This document shows positions 34,553-45,771 of a stretch of 64,000 nt of DNA, in pieces. The notes under the pieces were generated by a model. The model saw only the letters and a program-made list of their open reading frames with translations. It did no database searches and was not told the origin of the DNA. The DNA comes from Tenrec ecaudatus (lineage: Eukaryota > Chordata > Mammalia > Afrosoricida > Tenrecidae). The position numbers and the translations under genes were made by a program. The stretch lies in NCBI RefSeq assembly GCF_050624435.1, contig NC_134541.1:13096995-13160994 (forward strand). The letters run 5' to 3'. Every line of letters starts with the position of its first letter. Positions within the stretch are counted from its first letter, which is position 1.

Positions 34553-34730
34553 GCGTTTCGTGTGGATTCCAACTCCTGGCGGCCTCGTGCGTGTCAGAGG
34601 AGGACTGTGCTCCAGGGGTGTTCAGTGGAGGGTTTCCCAGGAGCCGAGCACCAGGCCTTTCTTCTGCGACACCTCTGGGTGGACTAGAACCTCCAACTTC
34701 TAGGTCAGCAGCTGAGCACACCCACCGTCT
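34553..34730 (-). repeat. SINE fragment, AfroSINE-related
   Basis: GCGTTTCGTGTGGATTCCAA, AGGAGCCGAGCACCAGGCCT and CTAGGTCAGCAGCTGAGCAC resemble a second afrotherian SINE subtype also seen near 43430-43545. Confidence 0.55.
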
Positions 34731-35019
34731 GTCTGACCAAACTCTGATCCCTCAACCGGCTGCTGCTGCCCAGCGTCTGAGGAGCTGAAGAAAAACACCC
34801 CTTTCTGGGGCTCCCCCTAGACCATGCATCGGAGGCTCTCAGGGTGGACCTGGGAATGGTGCCCTCAACAAGCAGCCCAGGGAGTGCCAGTGAGAAGCCA
34901 GGTCCAGAAACCACAGCAACAAGGGACATCTCTCAAGGTGGCCTCTGCTCTCCTAATCACCCCTGGTCCCTGACAGCATTACTGGGGCAGGTCATGGCTC
35001 GGCAGGACAGGAGATCACA

Positions 35020-35460
35020 GACAGTAGTAGGTACATACTCTATCAATTTGAGCAAAGGGGTGGAGTCTAGCCTGTTAATCAGGTCGCAACCGGATGACCT
35101 CATTTGGGATAAATAACTCACGGGAGGTCAGACCCACTCTCCGCCGTCCCTTTCCTCTTACTGAGTCACTCGGAGAGCTGGTGGAGAGCTGTGCCCGTGC
35201 TGGGATGCTTCCACCGCCACCAGACCCACGAGACTGTCCACCCACCGGCCTGTGATCATCCTGCACTCGGCATCACTGCATGGCTGCGTGAGTCTAGAGG
35301 AATTTACGGGCTAGTATCAGACTTATGGCTAATATCAGACTCATCGACTTGATCTGGAGTGGGCTGGGATGTTTTCTCAACACACAATTGTTATTTTATA
35401 AAACTCTTTCTTATACATATATGAGTGTCCATGAAGTTGTTTCTCTAGTCACCCCAGATG
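35020..35460 (+). repeat. Unclassified interspersed repeat candidate
   Basis: Contains an internal near-repeat (ATCAGACTTATGG, then ATCAGACTCATCG) and a T/A-rich end (TTTTATAAAACTCTTTC). The composition suggests an LTR- or retroposon-type element, but I cannot name the family. Confidence 0.3.
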
Positions 35461-35554
35461 AACACGCGGACAGACGGCGATAAACCAGTCCCCCAGGGGA
35501 CAAGCTTTATCTTCTGGGAAGTATTTGCCCCTTTGTTTGAGACCCCACACTCAC

Positions 35555-35698
35555 TTAGTCAGGACAATTGACACGGCATCGTTGAGAATGCTCTCCCCAA
35601 AAACCAGCATGTTGAGCACTGGGTCCACGTGAAGGGCGTTGAAAATCGCAATCGTAGCCACGGGATCGACAGCAGATATCAGGGAGCCAAACGCAAAG
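35555..35698 (-). CDS. SLC9A8: SLC9A8 exon 8 (ion-binding core)
   Basis: 144 nt, residues about 190-238. [19 protein letters not shown] carries the Asp of the broken core helix (about D201). [16 protein letters not shown] carries the Glu and the Asn-Asp pair (about E225, N229, D230) that define electroneutral NHE exchangers. All key residues are present. Acceptor after GTGCCCCCAG; donor GTGAGT. Confidence 0.97.
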   Translation of the reverse strand, partial: LCVWLPDICCRSRGYDCDFQRPSRGPSAQHAGFWGEHSQRCRVNCPD

Positions 35699-36591
35699 CT
35701 GGGGGCACAGAAAAGGCAGGGGGAGTTCTGTAGCCTGCATCACTTGGTCTAACTATCGAGAACAGTAAGGCCAGACACCGTGGTTATAAAACATAGCTGA
35801 AGAAGCTACAGAATAAGGTGTCCTTCTCTATGTGCAGTGCCCGCTCACTGACACTGTGGGTGAGATTGAACTGGGCCAACGGTGGGCTGGTGACCCCAGG
35901 CCGATTTCTCTGCTGCAGCCTGACCAACTGTGCACAACCACCGTCTATTAGGGAAGGCAGGGCCTGCACAGGGGCAGAGAAATGCTAGCTGGCTCACTCT
36001 CCCCTCGTCCAAGGCAAGTAATTCCTAGTTACGTGAGCCCTGAACATCTCCACCGTGGGCTCAACTCAATCTCACAGGAACAGGTCAAGCATGTGCTGTG
36101 TCGCCAGCCACCTGCTCCTGGATGATGCCCGGATGCCGGGGTGCCGCTACCCTCCATGGGGCTAGGAGCTCTCTTTTCCCCACAAGCTAGGCCCAGATAT
36201 GCTCGGCTGCCTTTGGCTTTCCTTCCGGTCAATTTGTTCATATGTCAAAACAATCTCCCAGCACAAGCTCCAAAATTTATGTCCTTGGGAAAACAGAAAT
36301 GGGATTATCAGAGGCTCATCCATCTCTTCAGGAAAGGGCACTAAGAATCTAGTTTCCAAGGGGCTGCTAGAGACTACGGAAAGACTTAAGGAAAGACCCC
36401 GGGGCTGAGCCCTGGGCCTTACCACCCAGCACTGTCCCAGCAGATAGACAGACAGAGATCGATAGGTATCAAGAGAATAGAGAAGTATGATTCTCCCCAC
36501 CCCCTCGGTCCTCCCTCCACCCCCACCCAAGAGGCAGTACAGAGAAAATGCCCCAGTCTGAGAAGTAGGCACATGATCATGAAGACTTTAC
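35699..36591 (-). other. SLC9A8 intron 7
   Basis: GT-AG intron of 893 bases; no repeat family recognised. Confidence 0.7.
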
Positions 36592-36626
36592 CTGTCAGTC
36601 ATGTTGAGTTTAGAGATTACATCGGC
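36592..36626 (-). CDS. SLC9A8: SLC9A8 exon 7 (35-nt small exon)
   Basis: Reads ADVISKLNMTD plus two bases of Ser. It encodes an extra-membrane loop with an NMT sequon. Acceptor TTTTATTTTACAG; donor GTAAAG. Too short to appear as an open frame, but phase and sequence fit exons 6 and 8 exactly. Confidence 0.95.
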
Positions 36627-37708
36627 CTGTAAAATAAAACACACGAACACGCACATTCAAAAAAACCCCAAAACTTCTTGGAGAACAGCCAAGAATATTA
36701 AAATACCCATTAGTGCCTTATTTCAAACTAATAAGGACATTAATCTTCAGTCCCCAGACCAGTTGGAAAATGAAGTCCCCAGGCTTATGCGTTTAAACGT
36801 GCGTTTCATCATCATCATCTGTCAAAAGGAGGGGAAAGAGTGCTACATTGTTTAAGCCCAATCAGCTGCCGTTTTCTTCTCTAACGTTTACTCCTATTTG
36901 CTACAAGGAGATGAGCAATGAAGAGGCCAGTTCCTTTTGTAGCCATATATCGAGGCACCAATAAAGGTGACAATCACAGGAATGGGCTTCAGGGGATACA
37001 ACGCCAGGCCTGACGCACATAAGAAAAGCCTGCCGGCTGCCCAGATGCCAGAACCTCCGAGTCAGCGAATTTCCTGTCCTCGATGGTGAAGCTGAACCAC
37101 CAGGCCTGGAGTCCCTTCAGGCACATTTGGTTACAGTGAGTTCAGACTCACTTGAATCCATGTACTGGGCATTTAGCGGACTGTGCTGGGAAGCGGCTTA
37201 GGAATGGCAGAAACCCTCAGAATCAAATCACACAGGTGGCCCGCCTAGCACCGAGTGGGCAGATTCAGAATCTTCTTTGGCTTTAAGAACATTTTACTAC
37301 ACTTGATCTCTGCCAAAAGGACGAGAAGCGATAATATACATTTTAATGAAAAAATTACAACAACAAAAAAGCCACATTTAACCCTGATTTGTTAACCTGA
37401 CAAGTGATGTCCTAGTTTGAGAGGGTTTGTGATATACATTTGATTTCCAGCTTTTCCAACACTTTTGATACCACTGGTTTTCAATGAAGGTAAGAGATTT
37501 TTAGATAACAGAAAAGATTCCCTCAATTCCAGATGCCATAGTTCTGGTGGGAGCCTGAGAATCCATTCCCTTGTCTCTACTGTGGCTGGATCGCCTTCCA
37601 GGAGGGTATTTTAGCCCGACAGTGCAGCTCAGGCCCTGTGGCCAGCCAGCCTCTCCAGTAGGTGGACAACGCAGGATTGCTGAAGTTATTCAAAGCTGGC
37701 TTTCTTAC
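36627..37708 (-). other. SLC9A8 intron 6
   Basis: GT-AG intron of 1,082 bases; A/T-rich, no repeat family recognised. Confidence 0.7.
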
Positions 37709-37810
37709 CTGACCCAGGAAATAAATGCCCCCACCAACGACAAATGCAGAAATCGCTGTGCCAAAAACAGCAAACAGGGTGATGGAGCCAATGTTTTGGA
37801 AGAAGTTACC
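37709..37810 (-). CDS. SLC9A8: SLC9A8 exon 6
   Basis: 102 nt, phase 0 on both sides, residues about 145-178: GNFFQNIGSITLFAVFGTAI, then SAFVVGGGIYFLGQ. It covers two membrane segments of the exchanger core with the Gly-rich turn. Acceptor after CTCTTTCAAACAG; donor GTAAGA. Confidence 0.96.
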
Positions 37811-38584
37811 CTGTTTGAAAGAGAATAAAAAAAATCGTTGAAGAAGCTGGTTCAGTCGGCAAGATGAATGAACTGCTTCATGTCTGAGCACGGTGCAAAT
37901 CCTCACCACAGTGTACATGTCAGTTAATTAACATGATGCCCCGTTAAAGAGCGTGTCAAGGGACGAAGGTTAGAGTGTACTGGAGACTTCTTTTTGCTGT
38001 CTAGGTGTTCGAATCGGTCTTCTGTTACACCGTTAGTATCACCATCAAATAGAATGGATGACAGTACTCTACACCTCACAACACGTAAGAGGAAACAGCT
38101 CCACACCTCTGACCCCGGCCCCTCCTCCCTCTGCATGGTGAACTTCAATCATTGTGGGCTTTGGGATCATTTTCAACTTTCCTTGGAATCAGCGGACATT
38201 AGGCTGTTCACTAGTGTCCTGGGGACTCCATTGGGAATAGCTGTCAAGGAGCCTGGGTGATGGTAGGTGATGGGTGCTGCCACGGATGCCTGTCTTTTGC
38301 TCAGAGTTGCTCAGAGTTGCAGACACGCAGGGTTGGTAGTCAGCTGCCTTCCACTCACAGCCCCACGTGCCTCGCTCCTTTGCAAGTTCCTTTGCCGCGG
38401 CCTTTACCCTTCTGACTGAGCTGCCCACAGTCTGACATCCTGGCCTTTCCTTTGGCCACAAGGAACGTCAGCAGAAAGCAAGGTCAACAGAGTGAGCTGT
38501 GATTTTTTTTAACCAAATGACTTTCATGTATTCTTTTCTTTAAAAGCATGGCCTTCATTTTGTGGCTGTACTGTGGTGGAAGCC

Positions 38585-38770
38585 GCTGTTCGCGTGCGCT
38601 GCAGTTGACCCCACTCGCGGTGACCCTGGGGGACTGGGGAGGACGGTCTCCAGAGGCTCCCAGGGCAGAAGCAGCGGGCTGCATTGTTCTCCACAGCGCA
38701 GCTGGTGGGTTTGAACCAGGTGCCTTTTAGTGAGCAGCTGGACACTTACCTACTGTGCTACCAGAACCCG
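38585..38770 (-). repeat. AfroSINE-related SINE
   Basis: GCGCTGCAGTTGACCCCACT, CAGCTGGTGGGTTTGAACCA and CTACTGTGCTACCAGAACCC. Confidence 0.7.
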
Positions 38771-38945
38771 TTTCGGTCTCCGCATGGGATCTAAGGTTGA
38801 TGTCTGCTAGCAAGCCTGGGAGAAAGCTGGGCGGGCTTTCTACTCCCGTGAAGAGGTTGTCTCAGAAATGTGCAAGGGCAGTTCTACCTTGTCCCACAGG
38901 TCACTATGAGCAGCAATGAGTGTCCCACAAGTCACTATGAAGGCA

Positions 38946-40008
38946 GTGAGAGAGTGAGTGAGTGAGAGTGAGTGAACGAGTGAGAGTGAGAGAGTGAGTG
39001 GGAGTGAGTGTGTGAGAGTAAGAGAGTGAGTGAGAGAGAATAAGTGAGTGAGTGAGAATGAGAGTGAGAGAGAGAATGAGTGACTGAATGAGTGAGTGAG
39101 AGTGAGAGAGTGAGAGAGAATAAGTGAGAGTGAGTGAGAGTGAGTGAGTGGGAGTGAGTGTGTGAGAGAGTGAGTGAGAGAATAGGTGAGTGAGAGAGAG
39201 TGAATGAGTGAGTGAGTGAGTGAGTGAGAGTGAGAGAGTGAGTGGGAGTGAGTGAGTGTGTGAGTGAGTGAGAGAATAAGTGAGAAAGTGAGTGAGTTAG
39301 AGAGAGTGAGTGTGTGAGAGTGAGTGAGAGAGAATAAGTGAGAGAGTGAGTGAGTTAGAGAGAGAGTGAGTGAGTGTGTGACAGAGTAAGAGAGTGAGTG
39401 AGTGAGTGAGAGAGTGAGTAGTGAGTGAGTGAGTGGGTGGGTGAGTGAGTGAGAGAGTGAGTGAGTGAGAGAGTGAGAGAGTGAGAGTGTGAGTGAGTGT
39501 GAGAGTGAGTGAGAATGAGAGAATGAGTGAGAGTGAGTGAGAGTGAGTGAGTGGGAGTGAGTGAGTGAGTGAGAGAGTGAGTGAGTGAGAGAGTGAGTGA
39601 GAGTGAGAGAGTGGGTGCGTGAGTGGGTGAGTGAGTGGGTGGGTGAGTGAGCGGGTGAGTGAGTGGGTGGGTGAGTGAGTGGGTGAGTGAGTGAGCGGGT
39701 GAGTGAGTGGGTGGGTGAATGGGTGAGTGAGTGGGTAAGTGGGTGCATGAGTGGGTGGGTGAGTGGGTAGGTGAGTGAGTGGGTGAGTGAGTAAGTGGGT
39801 AAGTGGGTGAGTGAGTGGGTGAGTGGGTGGGTGGGTAAGTGGGTGGGTGAGTGAATGAGTGAGTGGGTGGGTGAGTGGGTGGGTGAGTGAGTGAGCGGGT
39901 GAGTGAGTGGGTTGGGTGGGTGAGTGGGTGAGTGGGTGAGCGAGTGAGTGGGTGGGCGAGTGGGTGAGTGAATGGGTGGGTGAGTGGGCGAGTGGGCGGG
40001 TGAGTGAA
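38946..40008. repeat. GTGA-type tetranucleotide array, 1.06 kb
   Basis: Almost pure mixture of GAGT, GAGA and GGGT four-base units on the + strand. The left part (to about 39609) is rich in GAGA interruptions; the right part is rich in GGGT. On the - strand the CTCA-type unit has no stop in any frame and translates as Leu-Thr-His-Ser repeats, which explains long false open frames there. Confidence 0.97.
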
Positions 40009-40010
40009 TA

Positions 40011-40180
40011 CAGAGCCCTAGTGGCCCTGCTGTGGGGTAAGTGCTGGACTGCTAACCACTCATCAAACTTACAGCTACTCTGAGAGAAAGGAGGCTGGCT
40101 GACCCCCTGAAGACCCACAGCCTGGGAAACCCTCTACAGGGTTGCTATAGAGGTGCCATCTACTCCTACTCCGTGACAGT
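40011..40180 (+). repeat. AfroSINE next to the GTGA array
   Basis: ACAGAGCCCTAGTGGCCCTG at its start, and GAGAGAAAGGAGGCTGGCTG and GGGTTGCTATAGAGG within. It begins two bases after the array ends. Confidence 0.75.
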
Positions 40181-40523
40181 GCGTCAATGTTAACATAATG
40201 TACGTAGCTGGCTAATATTAATCTAGATCCTGAATTTGCATACAAATTAGTTACATAAAGCAACTGCTACACAGAGCACAGCAACATCTTGCTGGAGACA
40301 GAGAACAAGTGGTTGCCTCCCTGCTATGCGCCTATTGATGCGAATCTGACCCATGTTTGCACTCCACACCCAAATACACACAAGCAAACACAGCAGTATG
40401 AAACAAGCTAAACATTCAAAGTCAACTACTGATCCCCTCTGGAGGGAAGGAAGTAGGAAAGGCCTCTGAATTGGTATTTCCCAACATGATCCTATTTTTT
40501 GCTGGAAGGTCATCTTCAAAGAT

Positions 40524-40537
40524 CCCCCCCCCCCCCC
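40524..40537. repeat. C14 homopolymer
   Basis: Fourteen C in a row on the + strand. Confidence 0.9.
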
Positions 40538-41686
40538 AAGAACCGGTTGTTTTCCTCAAACGTTGAAGAACTTTCTCTCTACCTCCTTCCAGAAAAAAAC
40601 AAAGTGTAAAAACATTACCGGTCCTGACATAATATTCCAAACATCCAATACATTTAGGTAAAAATCGAATCGATGAGCTCCACATTGTTGCAAAATATCT
40701 GCATAATTTTCTGTTTACTGCTCTAAGCCCAGGAGACGTCCATTCCATTCAGTTTGACCTGTTCCCTCTAAGGCTTAGCTGAAGCCGTGTGGTCTGTAAG
40801 ACCTGGAGGGTCTTTGTTTTGGTTTTAATGTTAAACTTCCTTTTCATTATCACGTAATAAAAGAAGCACTTCAAAAAAACTGGATTCAACATCTCAGAAT
40901 AATTTCTGCTTTAAGACCCAGGCAGACAATGAAAAATTTAATGTGTGTGCTTTTAACCAGCGCTCTCTTGACACATTTAATTCGCAAGTTTAATAAGCGG
41001 TGATGTCATTTTTAAGCAAAGCAACAAGACAATGTTCTCCAGTATGCGCCATGTGGCGGTGCTGCTCAGTCCGTTCTACCTTCACAAGCAGCTTGCCAGA
41101 CCCACAACACAGCTGCTGATTAATGCCTAATTTAGTTGGATCACTTTTTACTTTAAAACTTAAATACGATTACATTTAAAGAAAACTCGTAGACAAGGAA
41201 GCCCCAAGACACAAACACATCACACACACACAACCACCACCCCTCACACACACACTGTCAAATGGGACATTCTTCCACCTAAGGCCGTGGCGCCATTGGG
41301 ATTGGTGGTGGGGCACCGGAGGGCCCGCGGTGCCACGTTCCAGGGCCAGGAGCAGTCGTGGGCAAGGCTACGAGCGAGGCACTGGGGGAGGAGCCACTGT
41401 AAGGGGGACGTAAGCTGGGGCAAGCAACGACCCAGGGCGCATGTCCTGCCCGCCAGCTCGCAGGGTGTCCTCTTCCTCTTCCTGTCAGCCTGTAAGGACC
41501 CTAGGCAATCTTTCTGGGCAAAGCACCCCTCTATGGAACACACTGACAGACTACACTGCCCGGCACTGTGAAAGCAGCCAACATGCTTACCTTTTCCCAA
41601 AGTCCAGCTTCTGTCACGCACCTCACAGACGATGCCCTTGTTGGAAAGAACCCAGACCCCAACACCAGCCTGTGCCCGAGCCTTAC

Positions 41687-41770
41687 CTTGTGCAGGGAAT
41701 AGCCCGACTCGAAAATAATGGGCGGCAGCAAGAGGAGAAAAAACATATTTGGACGAAACATTTCTTCTTC
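41687..41770 (-). CDS. SLC9A8: SLC9A8 exon 5
   Basis: 84 nt, phase 0 on both sides, residues about 117-144: EEEMFRPNMFFLLLLPPII, then FESGYSLHK. The FFLLLLPPIIFESG stretch is the hallmark core helix linked to amiloride-type inhibitor sensitivity in NHE proteins. Acceptor after CTCTTCGCAG; donor GTAAGG. Confidence 0.97.
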
Positions 41771-42079
41771 CTGCGAAGAGAAGACGAGCTCTCAGCCGCG
41801 GGTCTGTGCAACAGAGACCGACATGCCTCCGGGGCACTATAGAAGGTCCAGATGGAATGGGAGGACACTGGAGAATGACAATCACATTCCTACATCAGCC
41901 CAGGCCTCCTGGGCTGACAGGGCCCGGGGGAGCCCAGGAGACTCTATACTCAGAGAACCTTCGAGCTTGGGACTGAAGCGATTTCTCTGAGGTTGCCTTT
42001 TCACCAAATCACAGCTTGGTTTACAAATACTATCACCGTGAGTGATGCGCCCCCTTAAAACAATCAGCTGTAGGAGACC

Positions 42080-42296
42080 AAATGGTCAGCATTCACCCCA
42101 AAGCAGAGATGAGGAAGGGGCAAGAAGTGGAGGGAAGCTTGGTCAACAGGAGCAGAACAAACAGATCGGAGCCAGGCGGCGGTGGCGACCCCTTGTGAAC
42201 ACCACAGCGCAGCCCCTGGAGCGCAGCGATTCGTGAGAAAATCGCTAAGCGGGGACCTAATTTGCTGCATAAGCTTTCACCTAAAGTACAATAAAG
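42080..42296 (+). repeat. Retroelement 3' end, family ending CACCTAAAGTACAATAAAG
   Basis: Shares GTCAGCATTCACCCCA-like and AACTTTCACCTAAA-like ends with segments at 54320-54530, 59579-59735 and 61196-61395. It is interrupted by the element at 42297-43088, and its tail resumes after that element. Confidence 0.6.
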
Positions 42297-43088
42297 AGCC
42301 CACATGGAAGAAGCACACCAGCCAGTGCGATCACGAGGTGCCAAAGGGACCAGGTATAAGGCATCATGCAAAAAAAAAAGATATATGTATGTATATGTAT
42401 ACGTGTGTGTGTGTACATACACACACACACACACACACCATATTGAATGAAGGGGGAAGTGCAGAGTGGAGACCCAAGGCCCAAGTGTCGGCCACTGGAG
42501 ATCCCCTCATAGAGGGGTTTAGGAGAGGAGATGGGTCAGTCAGGGTGCGAGGTAGTACCGATGAAGAACACAGCTTTCCCCCAGATCCTGGATGCTTCCT
42601 CCCCCCAACTACCATGATCCGAATTCTACCTTGCAGAGCTGGATAGGGCAGAGGTTGTACACTGGTGCATATGGGAGCTGGAGGCACAGGGAATCCAGGG
42701 TGGATGATACCTTCAGTACCAGGGGTGTGAGGGACGATGCTGGGAGAGTGGAGGGTGAGTGGGTTGGAAAGGAGGAACTGATTACAAGGATCCACATGTG
42801 ACCTCCTCCCTGGGAGATGGACGGCACAGAAGGGGGGGAAGGGAGACTCCGGATAGGGCAAGATATGACAAAATAATGTATAAATTACCAAGGGCACATG
42901 AGGGAGGGGGGAGCGGGGAGGGAGGGAAAAAAAAAGAGGACCTGATGCAAAGGGCTTAAGTGGAGAGCAAATGCTTTGAGAATGATTGGGGCAGGAAATG
43001 TATGGATGTGCTTTATACAATTGATGTATGTATATGTATGGATTGTGATAAGAGTTGTATGAGCCCCTAATAAAATGTTTTTTAAAAA
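42297..43088 (+). mobile_element. LINE-type 3' end with AATAAA and poly-A tail, inserted with target duplication
   Basis: Flanked by the 14-base direct repeat AAAGTACAATAAAG at 42283-42296 and 43089-43102. It contains an internal A-run, a TG/CA microsatellite, a G-rich tract (near 42900-42925) and a tail GAGCCCCTAATAAAATG followed by A-rich sequence. It has no usable open frame. The G-rich tract, tail and duplication point to L1-style retrotransposition of a 5'-truncated copy. Confidence 0.75.
42402..42439. repeat. (GT)n-(AC)n inverted microsatellite
   Basis: A GT run turns into an AC run around GTACAT, so the tract can pair with itself as a hairpin. Confidence 0.9.
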
Positions 43089-43429
43089 AAAGTACAATAA
43101 AGGGTTATTTTAAAAGAAGACAGACACACACCAACAAAGATCGCACGCCACTCCTTGAGGGCTGGCCCCGTGGAGCCGAGCGCTGTTCCTATTGGCCAGC
43201 TATCTGAGAGTAAAACGGGGCAGACAAACAAGCAGCATTTTGGATTGTAGCACACGCGATTTTCACAAAGGTAACCGGCTAAAGCAATCCCTGCATGAGC
43301 AGCTTCCTCTTCTGTGAAGAAATTCGCTCCGACACAGGGACAAACAGAACATGACAGAGAGCGAGCCTTCCCACCGGGACTCTCCCAGAAGGCACGGAAG
43401 GGTAAGCTCAGTGACAACCCACTCTGCCA

Positions 43430-43545
43430 AGTGCCGGTGCCAGGCGCCTACGGGGCGATTCCAGGTCACGGCGACCCCACAGGTTGCCAGCGGCTGGTTT
43501 TCCAGAAGCAGATTGCCAGGCCTTTCTTCCGAGGCAACACAAGGT
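43430..43545 (-). repeat. AfroSINE-related fragment
   Basis: ATTCCAGGTCACGGCGACCC and GCAGATTGCCAGGCCTTTCT. Confidence 0.6.
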
Positions 43546-44246
43546 GAATTAGAGCTGCCCGGTACTCGGCAAGGCTTCGTAACAGAGTCCCTGCCTGCCC
43601 CCAGACAGCTCTGGTAGTCCCCTAAACCAGACAGCGATGAATGTTTCCCCACCGGTGCCACTGCCACACGTAACCCAAACACAAAGGGACCCCTCTGGCT
43701 GGCTCTCTGAGTTGAATGTGCAAGTTCCATGAGGAAACGGGCATCTGGAACATGGCCATCTCTGGGGTCAATGAAAAGGCGGGAAGTTCATTTCCCACAC
43801 TAACAGAACCGACTCCATGGCGGTTGGCTGGTGTTGCTATTGCTGGTGGGATCTGGAGCAAACACGTACCGGCCCTCAAATCCAAATGACTGCCTGCAGG
43901 ACGACAGAAGCAGGTCGTTTTTCATGTGAGCGTTGTCATGCCACAGTCTCGGCCGTCTGATTTCCTGTCCAAGCCCCTTTCAAAAGAACAACTAAATGTA
44001 TCCTTATAAATGTACAGCTGCCACCACTAAGACTGAAATAACATTCAAAAAAGTCCTAAAATAGGAACAAATGATGACTTCTGAAAATGCCTTACTCAGT
44101 TTTAAAATAACTGCACGTGTAACAAGCACATGACTCAGACTGTGGTCCTGGGAAAGCAACGGCTCGTCTCGGCTTTGTGGGGCAACGTCGTCTCAGGATT
44201 TGTGTAGACCCCTTTGGAGCGATCTTGGGATAAGGAGAGCCAGCTG

Positions 44247-44269
44247 CCCCCCTCCCCCCCCCCCCCCCC
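44247..44269. repeat. Poly-C tract
   Basis: Twenty-three positions, all C except one T at 44253. Confidence 0.9.
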
Positions 44270-45432
44270 GCAAGGGAACATGACTTCAGAAAGGTTCCCC
44301 TGTGGCAGTCTCTTCTGCGGTGGTTTCCGGTGGTGTTGGAGCAGTGGGTGTCCAATACTGCTGACCCCACAGATGGAGAGAGAGCCCCTCTTTCAATTCT
44401 TTTTCAGTCCCAATGAGATCCCAGGCAGGCAGGCGGTGAACACCCCTCTACTGCGCTGGCCTCCCTCTCTGAGGCGGAGAGCAGCCGCCTGGATCTACTT
44501 ACGTAAGTCAGAGCTTCCAACTTAGCAGAGCATTATAATGGTTCCTCCCCAACTGCAGGCGTCAGACAAGACGCATCTTGGGAATTCGTGTGATACACAG
44601 ACCACTCCTCGGATGGGCTCTCTTTTTCCTTCTGGACTCTCAAAGGCATGGTTTGCACCCTGAGTACACTCCCGTTTATCCTAGCGCCCGGCCTAGACTA
44701 CAGCTGTGTGAAGTACAGGGGTGCACGCGCGTGGCTGTATGCTAGCCTCAATCTCTTACTTTTTGAAACTGGCCTTATAAGCGACTCCGATTTGTTTCCT
44801 ATAAAATCAGCTTGTAATAGCCATGCTAATCTCTCTCTACTCAGTGCGACGACTCCAGTGTCAATTGATATTCAAGACCTCAGACCACACGGGCCAGTGT
44901 GTGCAGCCGCACGGCGAGGGCACACCGTGGTCTAGGGACTCGGCCAGGTGGACGGACACCGTGCTTCTGGGAGCCACGGTGTCTTCCTCTGGTAAAACAG
45001 ACCAAGATGACCCCGCCGCCACGAAGACGCCCCGAGAGACAGCAGAGCAGGTGCTCCGGGACCCTGCCTGGCGGAGCACGCCCTCGCTGGCCCCAGCTGT
45101 CCAAGCAGTAAACACTGGGGAAGGTTGAGTGCTCATCAGTCTCCCTGGCCCTCCTTGAAGAAGTGGATTCGACTAGGACTGCAAACATGCAAAAATCATG
45201 CCCTTCTCTCTCTTTGAGAATATTTGAGGGCCTTATACAGGTGTGACTCGCTGGATTTCCACCTGTTTGGGGCCATCGCTGGGGGTGGGACCGGGAGTTT
45301 TCATTTGCAGAAATAGCATCTCAAACACTACATGGGACTGGATTCTCAGCATTTGACAAGCTGCGTTTAAATTTTAGATGGCTGGCCCTTCCCCTCCACA
45401 TGGTAATTCCCCAACAGTCAGTGTTGCCGAGC

Positions 45433-45435
45433 GTG

Positions 45436-45473
<38 letters not shown>
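45433..45473. repeat. GC/CA alternating microsatellite
   Basis: GTGCGCGCGCAC followed by a CA run of about 16 units. Confidence 0.9.
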
Positions 45474-45475
<2 letters not shown>

Positions 45476-45712
45476 GACAAGACCATGGAACGTGAGGCCA
45501 AGGGCCCCACGCTCACTGGACCCAGCGTGAGAGTAAGTCGCGCTTCCCGAAGCTCCGGTGTGGGCAGTGTAAAGAGAACAGGAGAGCGGGGAGTGGAGGG
45601 ACGGCAGACATGGATAACTGCGCCAACAGTCAGCCGAGCCATCCCCATTACTGACATCTAGAACCAACAAGACGTGGAAATACGCTGGACGTGAATGGCT
45701 GGGCAAACCTAC

Positions 45713-45771
45713 CTTCCAATTTGCCAGTTTCTTGAACTCTATAATCTTGATAACTGCTCCCATGAGAATTC
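45713..45771 (-). CDS. SLC9A8: SLC9A8 exon 4
   Basis: 59 nt, residues about 97-116. It completes Gly and reads ILMGAVIKIIEFKKLANWK. It encodes the end of a membrane helix and a basic loop. Acceptor after CTCTCCTAG; donor GTAGGT. Phases match exons 3 and 5. Confidence 0.95.

Larger units (their letters stand above)
28401..35554 (-). other. SLC9A8 intron 8
   Basis: GT-AG intron of 7.2 kb. It contains repeat copy B, AfroSINEs, an LTR-like segment at 32864-33450, a MIR at 33868-34010 and an unclassified repeat at 35020-35460. The stretches 28500-29340, 29911-31439 and 31620-32680 show nothing I recognise. Confidence 0.7.
37811..41686 (-). other. SLC9A8 intron 5
   Basis: GT-AG intron. It holds a SINE at 38585-38770, the 1.06-kb GTGA array, an AfroSINE at 40011-40180 and a C14 tract at 40524-40537. 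The part from 40600 to 41240 is A/T-rich and unassigned. Confidence 0.75.
41771..45712 (-). other. SLC9A8 intron 4
   Basis: GT-AG intron. It carries nested retroelements at 42080-43105, a SINE fragment at 43430-43545, a poly-C tract at 44247-44269 and a CA repeat at 45433-45473. The part from 43546 to 45430 is otherwise unassigned. Confidence 0.7.

Noticed and set aside
38840-40118. Long - strand open frames of 302 and 273 codons with Leu-Thr-His-Ser repeats
   Set aside because: They are produced by the CTCA-type tetranucleotide array, which has no stop in any frame. Overlap of two frames and lack of any other protein feature rule out a gene.
41244-41885. 213-codon - strand open frame across exon 5
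   Set aside because: It overlaps exon 5 in a different frame; the true frame reads FFLLLLPPIIFESG and has proper splice sites.
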